From Pseudomonas sp. MWU13-2100 (GTDB lineage Bacteria; Pseudomonadota; Gammaproteobacteria; Pseudomonadales; Pseudomonadaceae): 64,000 nt of DNA. Shown here in pieces: positions 8,199 to 15,915 of the stretch; position 1 is the stretch's first letter, and every line of letters begins with the position of its first letter. The notes under the pieces are model-generated. The model worked only from the letters and a program-made list of their open reading frames with translations, was not told where the DNA came from and ran no database searches. Position numbers and translations under genes: made by a program. The stretch covers positions 62,001 through 126,000 of the forward strand of contig NZ_JALLIX010000010.1 in the NCBI RefSeq assembly GCF_023242365.1. Direction: 5' to 3'.

Positions 8199-9169
8199 TC
8201 ACGGTACTCAAACCCGGTCTCGCCACTTCCGTCCAGGACCTGGGGCGCGAAGGTTATTACCACTTGGGCATCCCGCCCTCCGGTGCATTGGATCAATACG
8301 CCCTGAGTGCCGCCAATCAGTTGGTCGGTAATCCGCCTGGCGCCGCCGCGCTGGAATGCACGCTGCTGGGGCCGGAGCTGGAGTTTCAGCAGGATGCCCT
8401 GGTGGCGGTTTGCGGTGCGCACATGACACCGCGGGTCGACGGCCTGGAGATGCACCAAGACACCGCGTTCACGGTGAAGGCCGGACAAGTGCTGCGCTTT
8501 GACTTCCCCAGGGTTGGCGCTCGCGCTTATCTGGCGGTGGCCGGCGGCATTGACGTAGCGCTGGTGCTCGGCAGTCGATCCACCTATGCGCTGGGAGCAC
8601 TGGGTGGTTTTGAAGGACGCAGGCTGGTGGCCGGCGATGAGCTGCCGGTTGGCATCGCCAGTGGCAAGGGCCGCGCGGGAGCCAGTTTGCCCATGGCTTT
8701 ACGGCAGTCATTGGGCGGCGAAATCACCCTGCGCGTCGTGCCGGGGCTGTACTACGACCGCCTGACCGACTCGGCGGCGAAGAGCTTTTTCGCCGAACCC
8801 TGGACGGTGGGTTCGGAAGCCGACCGCATCGGTTATCGCTTCAAGGGCGGCAGCGCCCTGGGTTTCCAACCCCGTGAGCAACCGTTCGGTGCCGGTTCCG
8901 ACCCATCGAACATCGTCGACAGTTGTTATCCGATCGGCTCGATCCAGGTGCCTGCCGGACTAGAGCCCATCGTACTGCACCGCGATGCGGTGTCGGGAGG
9001 TGGCTACGCGATGATCGGCACGGTGATCAGTGCCGACCTCGATTTGATTGGCCAGATGCAACCCAACCAGAAGGCCCGCTTCAAAGCGGTCACCTTGGAA
9101 GAGGCGCTGGAAGCGCGACGATCCTATAAGAAAAAGCTCAGTTGCCTGGGCAAGCTGTTCCCTTCCTGA
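8195..9169 (+). CDS. pxpC: PxpC/KipA family subunit (5-oxoprolinase subunit C, biotin-dependent carboxyltransferase-like)
   Basis: A 324-residue KipA/PxpC protein of normal family length. It opens with the family hallmark VLKPGLATSVQDLGREG and continues PPSGALDQYALSAANQLVGN, ECTLLGPEL, YLAVAGGIDV, and near the C-terminus GSIQVPAGLEPIVLHRDAVSGGGYAMIGTV (a family glycine-rich segment). It forms the catalytic partner of PxpB. Its start overlaps the pxpB stop (ATGA 8195-8198). With PxpA it would complete an ATP-dependent lactam/amide-opening enzyme; with the biotin subunits it would resemble a dissociated urea-carboxylase-type enzyme. Confidence 0.88.
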   Translation: MITVLKPGLATSVQDLGREGYYHLGIPPSGALDQYALSAANQLVGNPPGAAALECTLLGPELEFQQDALVAVCGAHMTPRVDGLEMHQDTAFTVKAGQVLRFDFPRVGARAYLAVAGGIDVALVLGSRSTYALGALGGFEGRRLVAGDELPVGIASGKGRAGASLPMALRQSLGGEITLRVVPGLYYDRLTDSAAKSFFAEPWTVGSEADRIGYRFKGGSALGFQPREQPFGAGSDPSNIVDSCYPIGSIQVPAGLEPIVLHRDAVSGGGYAMIGTVISADLDLIGQMQPNQKARFKAVTLEEALEARRSYKKKLSCLGKLFPS

Positions 9170-9214
9170 TTCTGCCCGCCGCATCGCGCGGGTAACGCCA
9201 AACGGTAAGCCAAC

Positions 9215-9232
9215 GCCACACGTGGGTGTGGC
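9215..9232 (+). other. Hairpin between pxpC and the transporter gene
   Basis: GCCACAC (9215-9221) and GTGTGGC (9226-9232) form a perfect 7-bp stem with a 4-nt loop. No T-run follows. It may modulate mRNA stability or read-through into the downstream permease gene; no function is proven by sequence. Confidence 0.4.
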
Positions 9233-9280
9233 GGCGGCTGCCCGCGCTTCAACCTTTGACTGGTTTTGGAGTTCACGCAG

Positions 9281-10594
9281 ATGGCTGCTTTATCGCATTC
9301 GAGTCAAACCGGGCAAGACCCGGCCAATCATCCTGTCCCGCCCGCCGCACGCATGGGCAAACTGTCCCTGACCATGGCCTGGTGGGCCGTGTGCAGTGCG
9401 ATGTTCTACATCGTGGTGGGGGCTTCGCTGGCGTTGTCTTACGGCGCCCGCAACGCGCTGATCGGAATGGTCCTGTCGGTGATCAGCTATGGACTGGTCA
9501 ACAGTGTGCTCAGTCGCTTCGCGATCCGCAGCGGCTTGTCGGTGGCATTGTTTTCGCGACTGCTGTTTGGCAATACCGGGGCCTGTCTGGCAACCTTGAT
9601 CTTCTTTTCAACCGCCATCTATTACGCGGTGTTTGAAGGCTCGGTCATCGCCGTGGCGCTCAATCATCTCTATCCGCAGCTGGTCTATCCGCTGGCCGCA
9701 TTGCTGGTGGTGCTGTACAGCGTGCCGATGATTCTGGGCAGCGTGCAGCACTGGCTGGACAAGCTCAATGGGGTCTTGCTACCGGTGTATCTGGGCGGCT
9801 TGCTGGTGGCGGTGGGCTTGTCGATCGGGCGTTATGGCTACCAGCCGCAATGGCTGGATTTCGGCCCGGCCACGCCCAGTGCATCCGGTTGGTGGAATTG
9901 CTTCGGCGCTTACATGGGCGTCTGGGTATTGATGCTGTTCACCTTTGACTACGCCCGTTTCGGCAAGCCTGAGGACGCGGAGTATCACGGTCGCTGGAAC
10001 TTCGGCATGCCGTTCTACGGGGTGACCTTCCTGCTCAACGGCGCGGCGGGCATCTACCTGGTCAGCAGCATTCCCCATGAAGGCGCGCTGAACGAAGTCT
10101 CGGTGGTGATGGCGATTTTGCAGCTGATGGGGTTGTGGGGACTGTTGTTTGTCTGGGCCACGCAGACCCGGATCAACACCGCCAATTACTACCTGGCGAC
10201 ACTGAACATGCAGGCATTCTTTGGGCGTTTTGGCCTGCGCGGTTCGTACCTGATGTGGGCACTGGCGGTGGGGGTGATCGTGTACGGCTTGATGCTCGCC
10301 GATGTGTTTGCCTACTTGCTCAAGGCATTGGCCTATCAGGGCATTTTCGTGGTGGCCTGGGTCGGCGTGGCGTTGGCGCAGATTCTCCATGGTCGCAATG
10401 ACATCGCCGCGCCGGAACGCGTCGCCGCGTTCAATCCGGTGGGTTTGACGGCCTGGTTTGGCGCCACTGCCCTGGGGCTTGCCTTGATGTTTTCCGGCGG
10501 CGGCCTGAGCAGCTTTTCCGCCCCCTCGACGGTGATCCTGGCGTTTGCCTTGCAGGCGGGGTTGTCCCGTCAATGGCGGTTACGATTGGCCTGA
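9281..10594 (+). CDS. NCS1/cytosine-permease-family transporter
   Basis: A 437-residue polytopic membrane protein with about twelve hydrophobic segments, starting with LTMAWWAVCSAMFYIVVGAS and ending in FALQAGLSRQWRLRL. Segments such as SLALSYGARNALIGMVLSV, SRFAIRSGLSVALFSRLLFG and WATQTRINTANYYLATLN are characteristic of NCS1 (purine/cytosine/allantoin) permeases. It would import the nitrogenous substrate of the pxp/carboxylase operon. ATG 9281 was preferred, with GGAG 12 nt upstream; a TTG at 9266 is also in frame. The substrate cannot be read from sequence; a lactam, hydantoin or pyrimidine derivative would suit the neighbours. Confidence 0.82.
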   Translation: MAALSHSSQTGQDPANHPVPPAARMGKLSLTMAWWAVCSAMFYIVVGASLALSYGARNALIGMVLSVISYGLVNSVLSRFAIRSGLSVALFSRLLFGNTGACLATLIFFSTAIYYAVFEGSVIAVALNHLYPQLVYPLAALLVVLYSVPMILGSVQHWLDKLNGVLLPVYLGGLLVAVGLSIGRYGYQPQWLDFGPATPSASGWWNCFGAYMGVWVLMLFTFDYARFGKPEDAEYHGRWNFGMPFYGVTFLLNGAAGIYLVSSIPHEGALNEVSVVMAILQLMGLWGLLFVWATQTRINTANYYLATLNMQAFFGRFGLRGSYLMWALAVGVIVYGLMLADVFAYLLKALAYQGIFVVAWVGVALAQILHGRNDIAAPERVAAFNPVGLTAWFGATALGLALMFSGGGLSSFSAPSTVILAFALQAGLSRQWRLRLA

Positions 10595-10696
10595 TGGCTG
10601 CGTTTGCTGTCTGGCGTTTCAGTGGCCTTTGAGCGAGCCTTGATCGTCCTTCGGCCCCATTTGAGGAACCCCGTGGATGTAGGGCCGAAGCAGTTG

Positions 10697-10731
10697 CGCA
10701 CTGCTGCTGCGATTGTGTGAGCAGCAGTGCG
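10697..10731. repeat. 12-bp perfect inverted repeat
   Basis: CGCACTGCTGCT (10697-10708) is perfectly complementary to AGCAGCAGTGCG (10720-10731) with an 11-nt loop. No T-run on either side. It could be an mRNA 3'-end stabilising hairpin for the pxp operon or a protein-binding site. Confidence 0.6.
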
Positions 10732-10916
10732 ATTATTCAGCCAAGGCTTCGCCTTTTCGGTGTTACGCGATCAAGAGCTCAAACGCCCCGCACCTTGGCT
10801 GGCATTGTCGGTTGCAGCTTGAATACATGGAACAGCACCGTCAGCAGCACCAGGAACCTGCTTTATCAAGTAAGAACTGATGCCGAGTATTGCGGGGAAA
10901 TGCTGCGCTATCACGA

Positions 10917-10945
10917 ACCCAGCCGGTTCGGCCGGGTCGTTTTTT
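10917..10945 (+). terminator. Rho-independent terminator (plus strand)
   Basis: ACCCAGCC (10917-10924) pairs with GGCCGGGT (10930-10937), one mismatch, followed by CG and six T (10940-10945). It points rightwards although the next gene (azoR) is on the minus strand and ends at 10954. Confidence 0.6.
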
Positions 10946-10953
10946 ACCCTCCC

Positions 10954-11583
10954 TCAGGCCAGACGATCGGCCAGCGCGAGGGCCTGTTCGGTGGTATTCC
11001 GGCGAGAGGCGCGGTCGACGTCGGGCCCGAGAATGGTTTTCTCTACATGGAGCGAATGCACGTCGGTCACGCCAATAAAGCCCAACCAGGCCTCCATATA
11101 AGGTCTCTGGAAGTCCATCTGTTGTGTGGTCGGTTCGGAAAAGTCCATACCGCGTGCATACACGTTCACGGCCGTCTTGTTGTGCAGCAAACCCTGGAGG
11201 CCATGTTCCGGGCTGAATTCAAACAGTATGTCTTTCTGCGATATCACGTCGATAAAGTGCTTGAGCTTGTAGGGCAGGGCGAAGTTCCACAGCGGCACGG
11301 AGAACACCAGTACGTCAGCCTGATGCAGGTGAGCGGCGAGTGCTTTCAGCGCCGTCCAGGCTATGTCCTGTTCCTCGGTCAACGGGGTGCCGCTGAGTCC
11401 GGCGTATTTGGCCTCCATCACCGCCCCGTCAAATTCCGGCAGGTCCAGGCTCCACAGGTCCAGGGTGATGACTTCGGTACCCGGGGCGTTACGCTGATAG
11501 CGGGCAATGAACTGGCGGGCGATTTCCAGGGAGGCGGAGCGCTGTTTGCGCGGGGAGCATTCGATGTGCAGAAGGACGGTCAT
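10954..11583 (-). CDS. azoR: FMN-dependent NADH-azoreductase
   Basis: A 209-residue flavodoxin-fold enzyme, close to AzoR length (about 200). It begins VLLHIECSPRKQRSASLEIA, the FMN phosphate-binding loop with the usual SPR...S pattern, and has the family segments VFSVPLWNFALPYKLKHFID and GLQGLLHNKTAVNV. AzoR enzymes reduce azo bonds and quinones with NAD(P)H in the cytoplasm. ATG 11583 is preceded by GAGG at 7 nt; an upstream in-frame extension to 11664 lacks a ribosome site. Divergent LysR gene at 11685 is the probable regulator, activated by a quinone or azo-type compound. Confidence 0.88.
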   Translation of the reverse strand: MTVLLHIECSPRKQRSASLEIARQFIARYQRNAPGTEVITLDLWSLDLPEFDGAVMEAKYAGLSGTPLTEEQDIAWTALKALAAHLHQADVLVFSVPLWNFALPYKLKHFIDVISQKDILFEFSPEHGLQGLLHNKTAVNVYARGMDFSEPTTQQMDFQRPYMEAWLGFIGVTDVHSLHVEKTILGPDVDRASRRNTTEQALALADRLA

Positions 11584-11642
11584 GGCGGGCCTCAGGGAAG
11601 GGGATAGAAGACCCGGGCATTGCAACATAGCGTCACATGAAA

Positions 11643-11659
11643 TATAAATTGTATTTATA
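11643..11659. promoter_or_regulatory. AT-rich palindrome between azoR and LysR gene
   Basis: TATAAAT (11643-11649) and ATTTATA (11653-11659) separated by TGT. It lies in the 101-bp divergent intergenic region, suitable for a LysR operator or for overlapping -10 elements. Confidence 0.45.
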
Positions 11660-11684
11660 CGCATGATTAATCACGTATCAGAAT

Positions 11685-12539
11685 ATGTTCGATGCCTTGT
11701 TGCTCAAGACCTTCGTCGCGGTGGTGGATGAAGGTGGCTTCAGTCGCGCCGCGGCTCGCCTGCACCTGACCCAGTCGGCCGTCAGCGGTCATTTGCGGCG
11801 CCTGGAAGAGCAGGTGGGCAAACCGCTGCTCACCCGCACCACCCGCTCCCAGCAACTGACGGTCGATGGCGAACGGTTGATGGCCTATGCCCGGGGCATT
11901 CTGGCCCTCAATCGGGATGCCTGGGCCGAGTTGACCCGTTCGGCGTTTCAAGGCAATTTGCGCATCGGTCTGTCGGAAGATTTCGCCGATGCCCGCCTGC
12001 TGCGTGAGTTGCAGGCCTTCGCCGCCGACTATCCGGGTATGCGGATCAACGTGCAGGTCAGTATTCCCGGCGCGTTGTTGACCCTGATGAAGCAGGGCGA
12101 ACTGGAGCTGGTGGTCGGTTCGTTGTGCGAGTCCAGCGAGCCCGGTCTGGCGTTGTGGCAGGAGCCCCTGGTCTGGGCCTGGTCCGCACAACCGCCCGGC
12201 AGCTTGCCGACACCGCTGCCATTGGCCCTGTTCCCGGAGCCTTGTCCTTACCGGGAGGCCGCCTTGACGCGCCTGGCCCAGGCCGGGATCGCGCAGCGCA
12301 CGGCCATGCTCTGCACCAGCTATGCCGCGTTGCAGGCCGCTGCCCTGGCGGGCTTTGCCATCGCGCCGATGACCCGCAGCCAGGTCTCCCAAGGGTTGGC
12401 GGTCCTCGGTGCCGAGCATGGTTTGCCGCCGCTGCCCGATGCCGAGTTCCGTTTATTCAGTGCGCCGGAGGCGGACCCGCGGATTATCGAGGCCATTACC
12501 CGGGTGATCGTCCGCTATGGCGCCAGCCGTCGTCACTGA
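11685..12539 (+). CDS. LysR-family regulator next to azoR
   Basis: A 284-residue LysR-type regulator. The N-terminal HTH is very canonical (FSRAAARLHLTQSAVSGHLRRLE), and the effector domain contains LRIGLSEDFADARLL and a GFAIAPMTRSQV segment. It is divergent from azoR with an AT-rich palindrome between them, so control of the azoreductase gene is the simplest inference. It ends 29 bp from the convergent TonB receptor gene. No clear ribosome site precedes ATG 11685, but the protein starts exactly where the family does. Confidence 0.88.
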   Translation: MFDALLLKTFVAVVDEGGFSRAAARLHLTQSAVSGHLRRLEEQVGKPLLTRTTRSQQLTVDGERLMAYARGILALNRDAWAELTRSAFQGNLRIGLSEDFADARLLRELQAFAADYPGMRINVQVSIPGALLTLMKQGELELVVGSLCESSEPGLALWQEPLVWAWSAQPPGSLPTPLPLALFPEPCPYREAALTRLAQAGIAQRTAMLCTSYAALQAAALAGFAIAPMTRSQVSQGLAVLGAEHGLPPLPDAEFRLFSAPEADPRIIEAITRVIVRYGASRRH

Positions 12540-12568
12540 CGGGCCGAGTCAGTGCAGCCAGCCGCGCT

Positions 12569-14689
12569 TTACCAATCGACCGCGTAGCTCACACTCAAGG
12601 TACGACCTTCGGCATTCGGATAGGGCGCGCGGGCGTTGGCCTGGGCGAACATGTTCTGGTAGTTGCGGTTGGTCAGGTTGTAGACGCCGCCTTCCAGGCG
12701 GCCCACCGGCAGCGCTACCGAGCCCAGCAGGTCGAACAGCGTGTAGCCCTTGATGTCGCGGCCGTTGTTGTCCTTGAAGGCCGCGTCATAGTCCGACAGG
12801 CGCATGCCTTGCAGACGCAGGTTGTAGTCGCCACGGTCATACCCCACGAAGGCCGTGGTCTTGGCCGGGGAAATGCGCGTGGCGGGCAAGTCGATCCATT
12901 TGCCGTTCTGATCGGTCTCGCCCTTGGCGTAAGCGTAGGTGCCGCCCACCGACCATTGGTCCGTCAGGTTGTAGCTCAGGCTGGTTTCCACGCCGCGCAC
13001 GCGTTCCTTCTGGTTGATCAGGCGCAGCACGCGGTCGTTGGCGTCATAGAACTGGGTGACATCCGAGGTGTTTTCGTACGCCGTGACGCTGGCCTGCCAC
13101 TTGTCCCAGTTGCCACGCCAGCCCAGTTCATAGCTGTTGACCTTGAGGGCCTGGGCGTTGAGTTGGTGGATGTCGTAGGTGCTGCTGACGTCACGCAGGA
13201 AGCGCTGGATATCCGGCAGGGAAAAGCCCTGGCTGAAGTTGACGAACACATCCTGGTTTTCGTTCAGGTGATACACCGCGCCGAGGTTGTACAGCGTGTC
13301 GTTGTATTTCAGGGTGCCACCGGGCAGCGTCGCGCGATTGCCGGTCTGGACGATTTCGCCGTAGGCGATGCTGTCGGCAATCTCGCTGTCGATCCATTCG
13401 CGGCGCACGCCGCCACGCAAGGTCCAGTCGCCGATGTCGTAGGACAGCTGGCCGAAAATGGCCTTGGTGGCGGTCGCGACGTCCGGGCCCATTTCAAAGG
13501 TGGTGCCGGTCTTGGTGTAGGTCAGCCCATTGACCCGATACTGATCACCGCGTTGGCGCGAGGTTTCGTGATCATAGTCGGCGCCCCAGACCAGCGTGCC
13601 GGTAGCCGGGCCGAGGTCCGGCATCTGGCTTTCGATCGCCGCCCGCAGGCCGTAGACATCCTGGATGCTGTTGTTGTCGGAGACCCCGGCCCGGCCCCGT
13701 GACAAGTCCGGGAAAAACAGCGCATCGGCACGTCGCCAGTAGCTTTCGACCTGCAACCCCTGGCCGTGGAAGTCCTTGTCGGTGTAGTTGAGGTTGACGG
13801 CCTGGTTATGGGTGTACGGCTGGTCATCCAGCTGCAGGCCTTTGATCGCGACGGCGTTGTTGCTGTTGCGCGGGTCCTTGGTGTAGTCGGTGTCCTGTTG
13901 GTCCTTGTAGTCCTGCAGCGACAGGCTGATCTTCTTGTCGGCATCCAGCGCGTAGCCGAAACGACCTTGCAGGTCGTAGGTGCTGGTGTCCATGTTGCTG
14001 CCCTGGGACGTGTCCTGGGGGATGCGCCGGCCAGTGCCGTCGAACTGGTCGTTGCGCTGCACGGTATTGGCCGAGACGTACCAGTCCAGCGCATCCTTGC
14101 GGCCCGTGGCGCTCTGGAAGGCGTCGTAGGCGAAACCCTTGCGATTGAGGTTGTTACCGGTGGTCATGCCGATCCTGCTGCTGAACGCCAGTTCCTCGCC
14201 CTTGTTGCGCTTGGTGATGATGTTGATGATGCCGCCCGACGCACCCGCGCCGTAGACGCTGCTGGCGCCGGAGATCACTTCGATGCGCTCGATGCTCTCC
14301 GGGGCGATGCTGTTGAGCTGGCGGAAGTTGTCCCGCGTCGCGTTCTGGGAAACCCCATCGATCAGGATCAGCGTGTTGCGCCCGCGCAGGGTCTGGCCAA
14401 AGTTGCTCATGCCGCCGCTGGAAGGGGCAATGCCCGGCACCAGTTGGCCGAGGATATCCGCGACCCGGCGGCCGGCGCCGGTCTGCTGGCGGATCTGTTC
14501 TTCATTGATCACCTGCACGGAGCCTGGAATCGAGGCGATGCTGGTTTCGCTACGGGTGGCGGAAACCACCATTTCCTGTAGTTGCAGGGTGGGGGGGGCC
14601 GCCTGGGCGGGTTCGCTCTGATCGGCCCAGGCCGGTGTGCTCAGCGAGCCGATAAAGGGCAGCAGGATGGACAGTCGGTTTTTTTTCAT
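12569..14689 (-). CDS. TonB-dependent siderophore receptor, IutA-like
   Basis: A 706-residue outer-membrane receptor. A 22-residue signal peptide ends AWA-DQ. A TonB box-like EMVVSATRSE follows, then a plug domain (PGSVQVINEEQIRQQTG, LRGRNTLILIDGV, IERIEVISGASSVYGAGASGG) and a 22-strand barrel ending in SVSYAVDW with the C-terminal aromatic residue needed for assembly. The plug and barrel wording resembles the aerobactin/carboxylate receptor group. The gene follows the exporter gene by 14 bp in a Fur-controlled operon with an IucA/IucC synthetase, so it very likely imports the ferric form of that siderophore. ATG 14689 is followed by a poly-A codon run. Confidence 0.87.
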   Translation of the reverse strand: MKKNRLSILLPFIGSLSTPAWADQSEPAQAAPPTLQLQEMVVSATRSETSIASIPGSVQVINEEQIRQQTGAGRRVADILGQLVPGIAPSSGGMSNFGQTLRGRNTLILIDGVSQNATRDNFRQLNSIAPESIERIEVISGASSVYGAGASGGIINIITKRNKGEELAFSSRIGMTTGNNLNRKGFAYDAFQSATGRKDALDWYVSANTVQRNDQFDGTGRRIPQDTSQGSNMDTSTYDLQGRFGYALDADKKISLSLQDYKDQQDTDYTKDPRNSNNAVAIKGLQLDDQPYTHNQAVNLNYTDKDFHGQGLQVESYWRRADALFFPDLSRGRAGVSDNNSIQDVYGLRAAIESQMPDLGPATGTLVWGADYDHETSRQRGDQYRVNGLTYTKTGTTFEMGPDVATATKAIFGQLSYDIGDWTLRGGVRREWIDSEIADSIAYGEIVQTGNRATLPGGTLKYNDTLYNLGAVYHLNENQDVFVNFSQGFSLPDIQRFLRDVSSTYDIHQLNAQALKVNSYELGWRGNWDKWQASVTAYENTSDVTQFYDANDRVLRLINQKERVRGVETSLSYNLTDQWSVGGTYAYAKGETDQNGKWIDLPATRISPAKTTAFVGYDRGDYNLRLQGMRLSDYDAAFKDNNGRDIKGYTLFDLLGSVALPVGRLEGGVYNLTNRNYQNMFAQANARAPYPNAEGRTLSVSYAVDW

Positions 14690-14703
14690 GGCTCTTTCTT
14701 TGT

Positions 14704-15915
14704 TCAATTCTGAGAATTGTTGATCGATAAAACGCTGGTTTGCGGCGTTCGTGAAAATGTGCGGATTGCACGGATACCCAGGGCGGCAATGGCGTAGGTG
14801 AGTGCGACCAGCCAGAAGCTCTGAGCCAAGCCGACGACTCCCATGCCGATGCCCCCCAGCAACGCCCCGCACAAGGCGCCGGCTTTGGCGGCGCTGTTGC
14901 CCAGGCCCAGGGCAAAACCCTGCTGGCCGGGTGCAACGGTGTTGGCGATCAGGGTGTAGGCGACGGGCAGCAGCGCGCCTTGCCACACGCCCCACAGCAG
15001 TCGGCTGGCCAGAAAGCCCATCCATTCGCTGGCCACGGCGGTGAATGCCAGGGTCAAGGCACAGGCCCAGGCGACCCATTCGATGACGCGCAAGGTGTGC
15101 GCGGGCTGATGGCGGTCGAACAGTCGCCCCCACAGTGGCGCGGACAGAGCGAGGGTGGCGGCACTGGCGGCATAGCTGGCGCCGATCAGCCATCCGGGCG
15201 CATGCAGGACGTCTGCCACGTACAAGGCATAGAATGGCTGCGGCATCATCTTGGCGGCCTGGATCAGCACGATGACGCCGAGCATTGCCCCCAGCCAACC
15301 CTTGGGCAGCGCCGCATGCGCCGGTTTCTGCTTGGGCGGCAGGCGTTGCGTGTCGCTGGGCAGGAACAGACTGATCAGCGCGCACAACAGGCAAATCGCG
15401 GTGGCGCTGTAGCACAGCAACGCGAACCCCGAGACATCCATCAGCCAGCCGCCCAGCACCGGCCCGGCCAGCGAGCCCACGGCCGTGGCCGATTGCAGTC
15501 GGGCGAGAACCTGTCCCCGCCCGCCGGCACCGCAGCAGGCCAGGGCATAGGCCTGGGCCGCGGCGATAAACCCGGCCAGGGCGCCTTGCATCACCCTGAT
15601 GCCCACCAATAGCCAGGGATTGAAGGTGACCGCGGCCAGCGCCTGGCATACCGCCAATGCCAGCAGCGCGCGAAGGATCATCGGCTTGTGCCCGGTCCGA
15701 TCGCCCAGTCGCCCCCACAAGGGGGTCAGGATCATCGCCGCCATCATCGGCCCGGCGTACACCAGCGCGGAAAGCAGGCCGGTGTACTGGGCATTGCTGG
15801 CGCCGAGCAGCTTCTGGATCTGCAGGGGCCAGAAGGGGCCGCTCATTTCCATGGCGCCCATGGACACCAGCTGGATCCCGACCAGCAACCGCAATGCGCT
15901 GTCCTTAGCAGCCAT
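14704..15915 (-). CDS. MFS transporter, probable siderophore exporter
   Basis: A 403-residue, 12-helix major facilitator protein. The motif-A loop GRLGDRTGHKPMI follows helix 2 and the second-half equivalent is WGRLFDRHQPAHTL. Start ATG 15915 overlaps the stop of the IucA/IucC gene (15905) by 11 bp, so translation is coupled to synthetase production. Position between synthetase and receptor argues for secretion of the assembled siderophore, as LbtB/FslB/AlcS-type exporters do. Direct substrate evidence is absent. Confidence 0.83.
   Translation of the reverse strand: MAAKDSALRLLVGIQLVSMGAMEMSGPFWPLQIQKLLGASNAQYTGLLSALVYAGPMMAAMILTPLWGRLGDRTGHKPMILRALLALAVCQALAAVTFNPWLLVGIRVMQGALAGFIAAAQAYALACCGAGGRGQVLARLQSATAVGSLAGPVLGGWLMDVSGFALLCYSATAICLLCALISLFLPSDTQRLPPKQKPAHAALPKGWLGAMLGVIVLIQAAKMMPQPFYALYVADVLHAPGWLIGASYAASAATLALSAPLWGRLFDRHQPAHTLRVIEWVAWACALTLAFTAVASEWMGFLASRLLWGVWQGALLPVAYTLIANTVAPGQQGFALGLGNSAAKAGALCGALLGGIGMGVVGLAQSFWLVALTYAIAALGIRAIRTFSRTPQTSVLSINNSQN

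Larger units (their letters stand above)
10595..10953. other. 359-bp gene-free stretch with inverted repeat and terminator
   Basis: No convincing protein gene is visible on either strand. The stretch holds a 12-bp-arm inverted repeat (10697-10731) and a plus-strand rho-independent terminator (10917-10945). The terminator lies over 320 bp past the transporter gene, so the interval could encode a small RNA or a long 3' leader; see the findings. Confidence 0.6.

Noticed and set aside
10717..11607. Long plus-strand frame over azoR
   Set aside because: It is antisense to a clear AzoR protein, with low-complexity, Gly/Val-rich translation typical of shadow frames.
12569..15718. A 1049-codon minus-strand frame running through the TonB receptor and into the MFS gene
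   Set aside because: The part above 14689 is a shadow of the MFS exporter frame. The receptor starts at ATG 14689 with a proper signal peptide.
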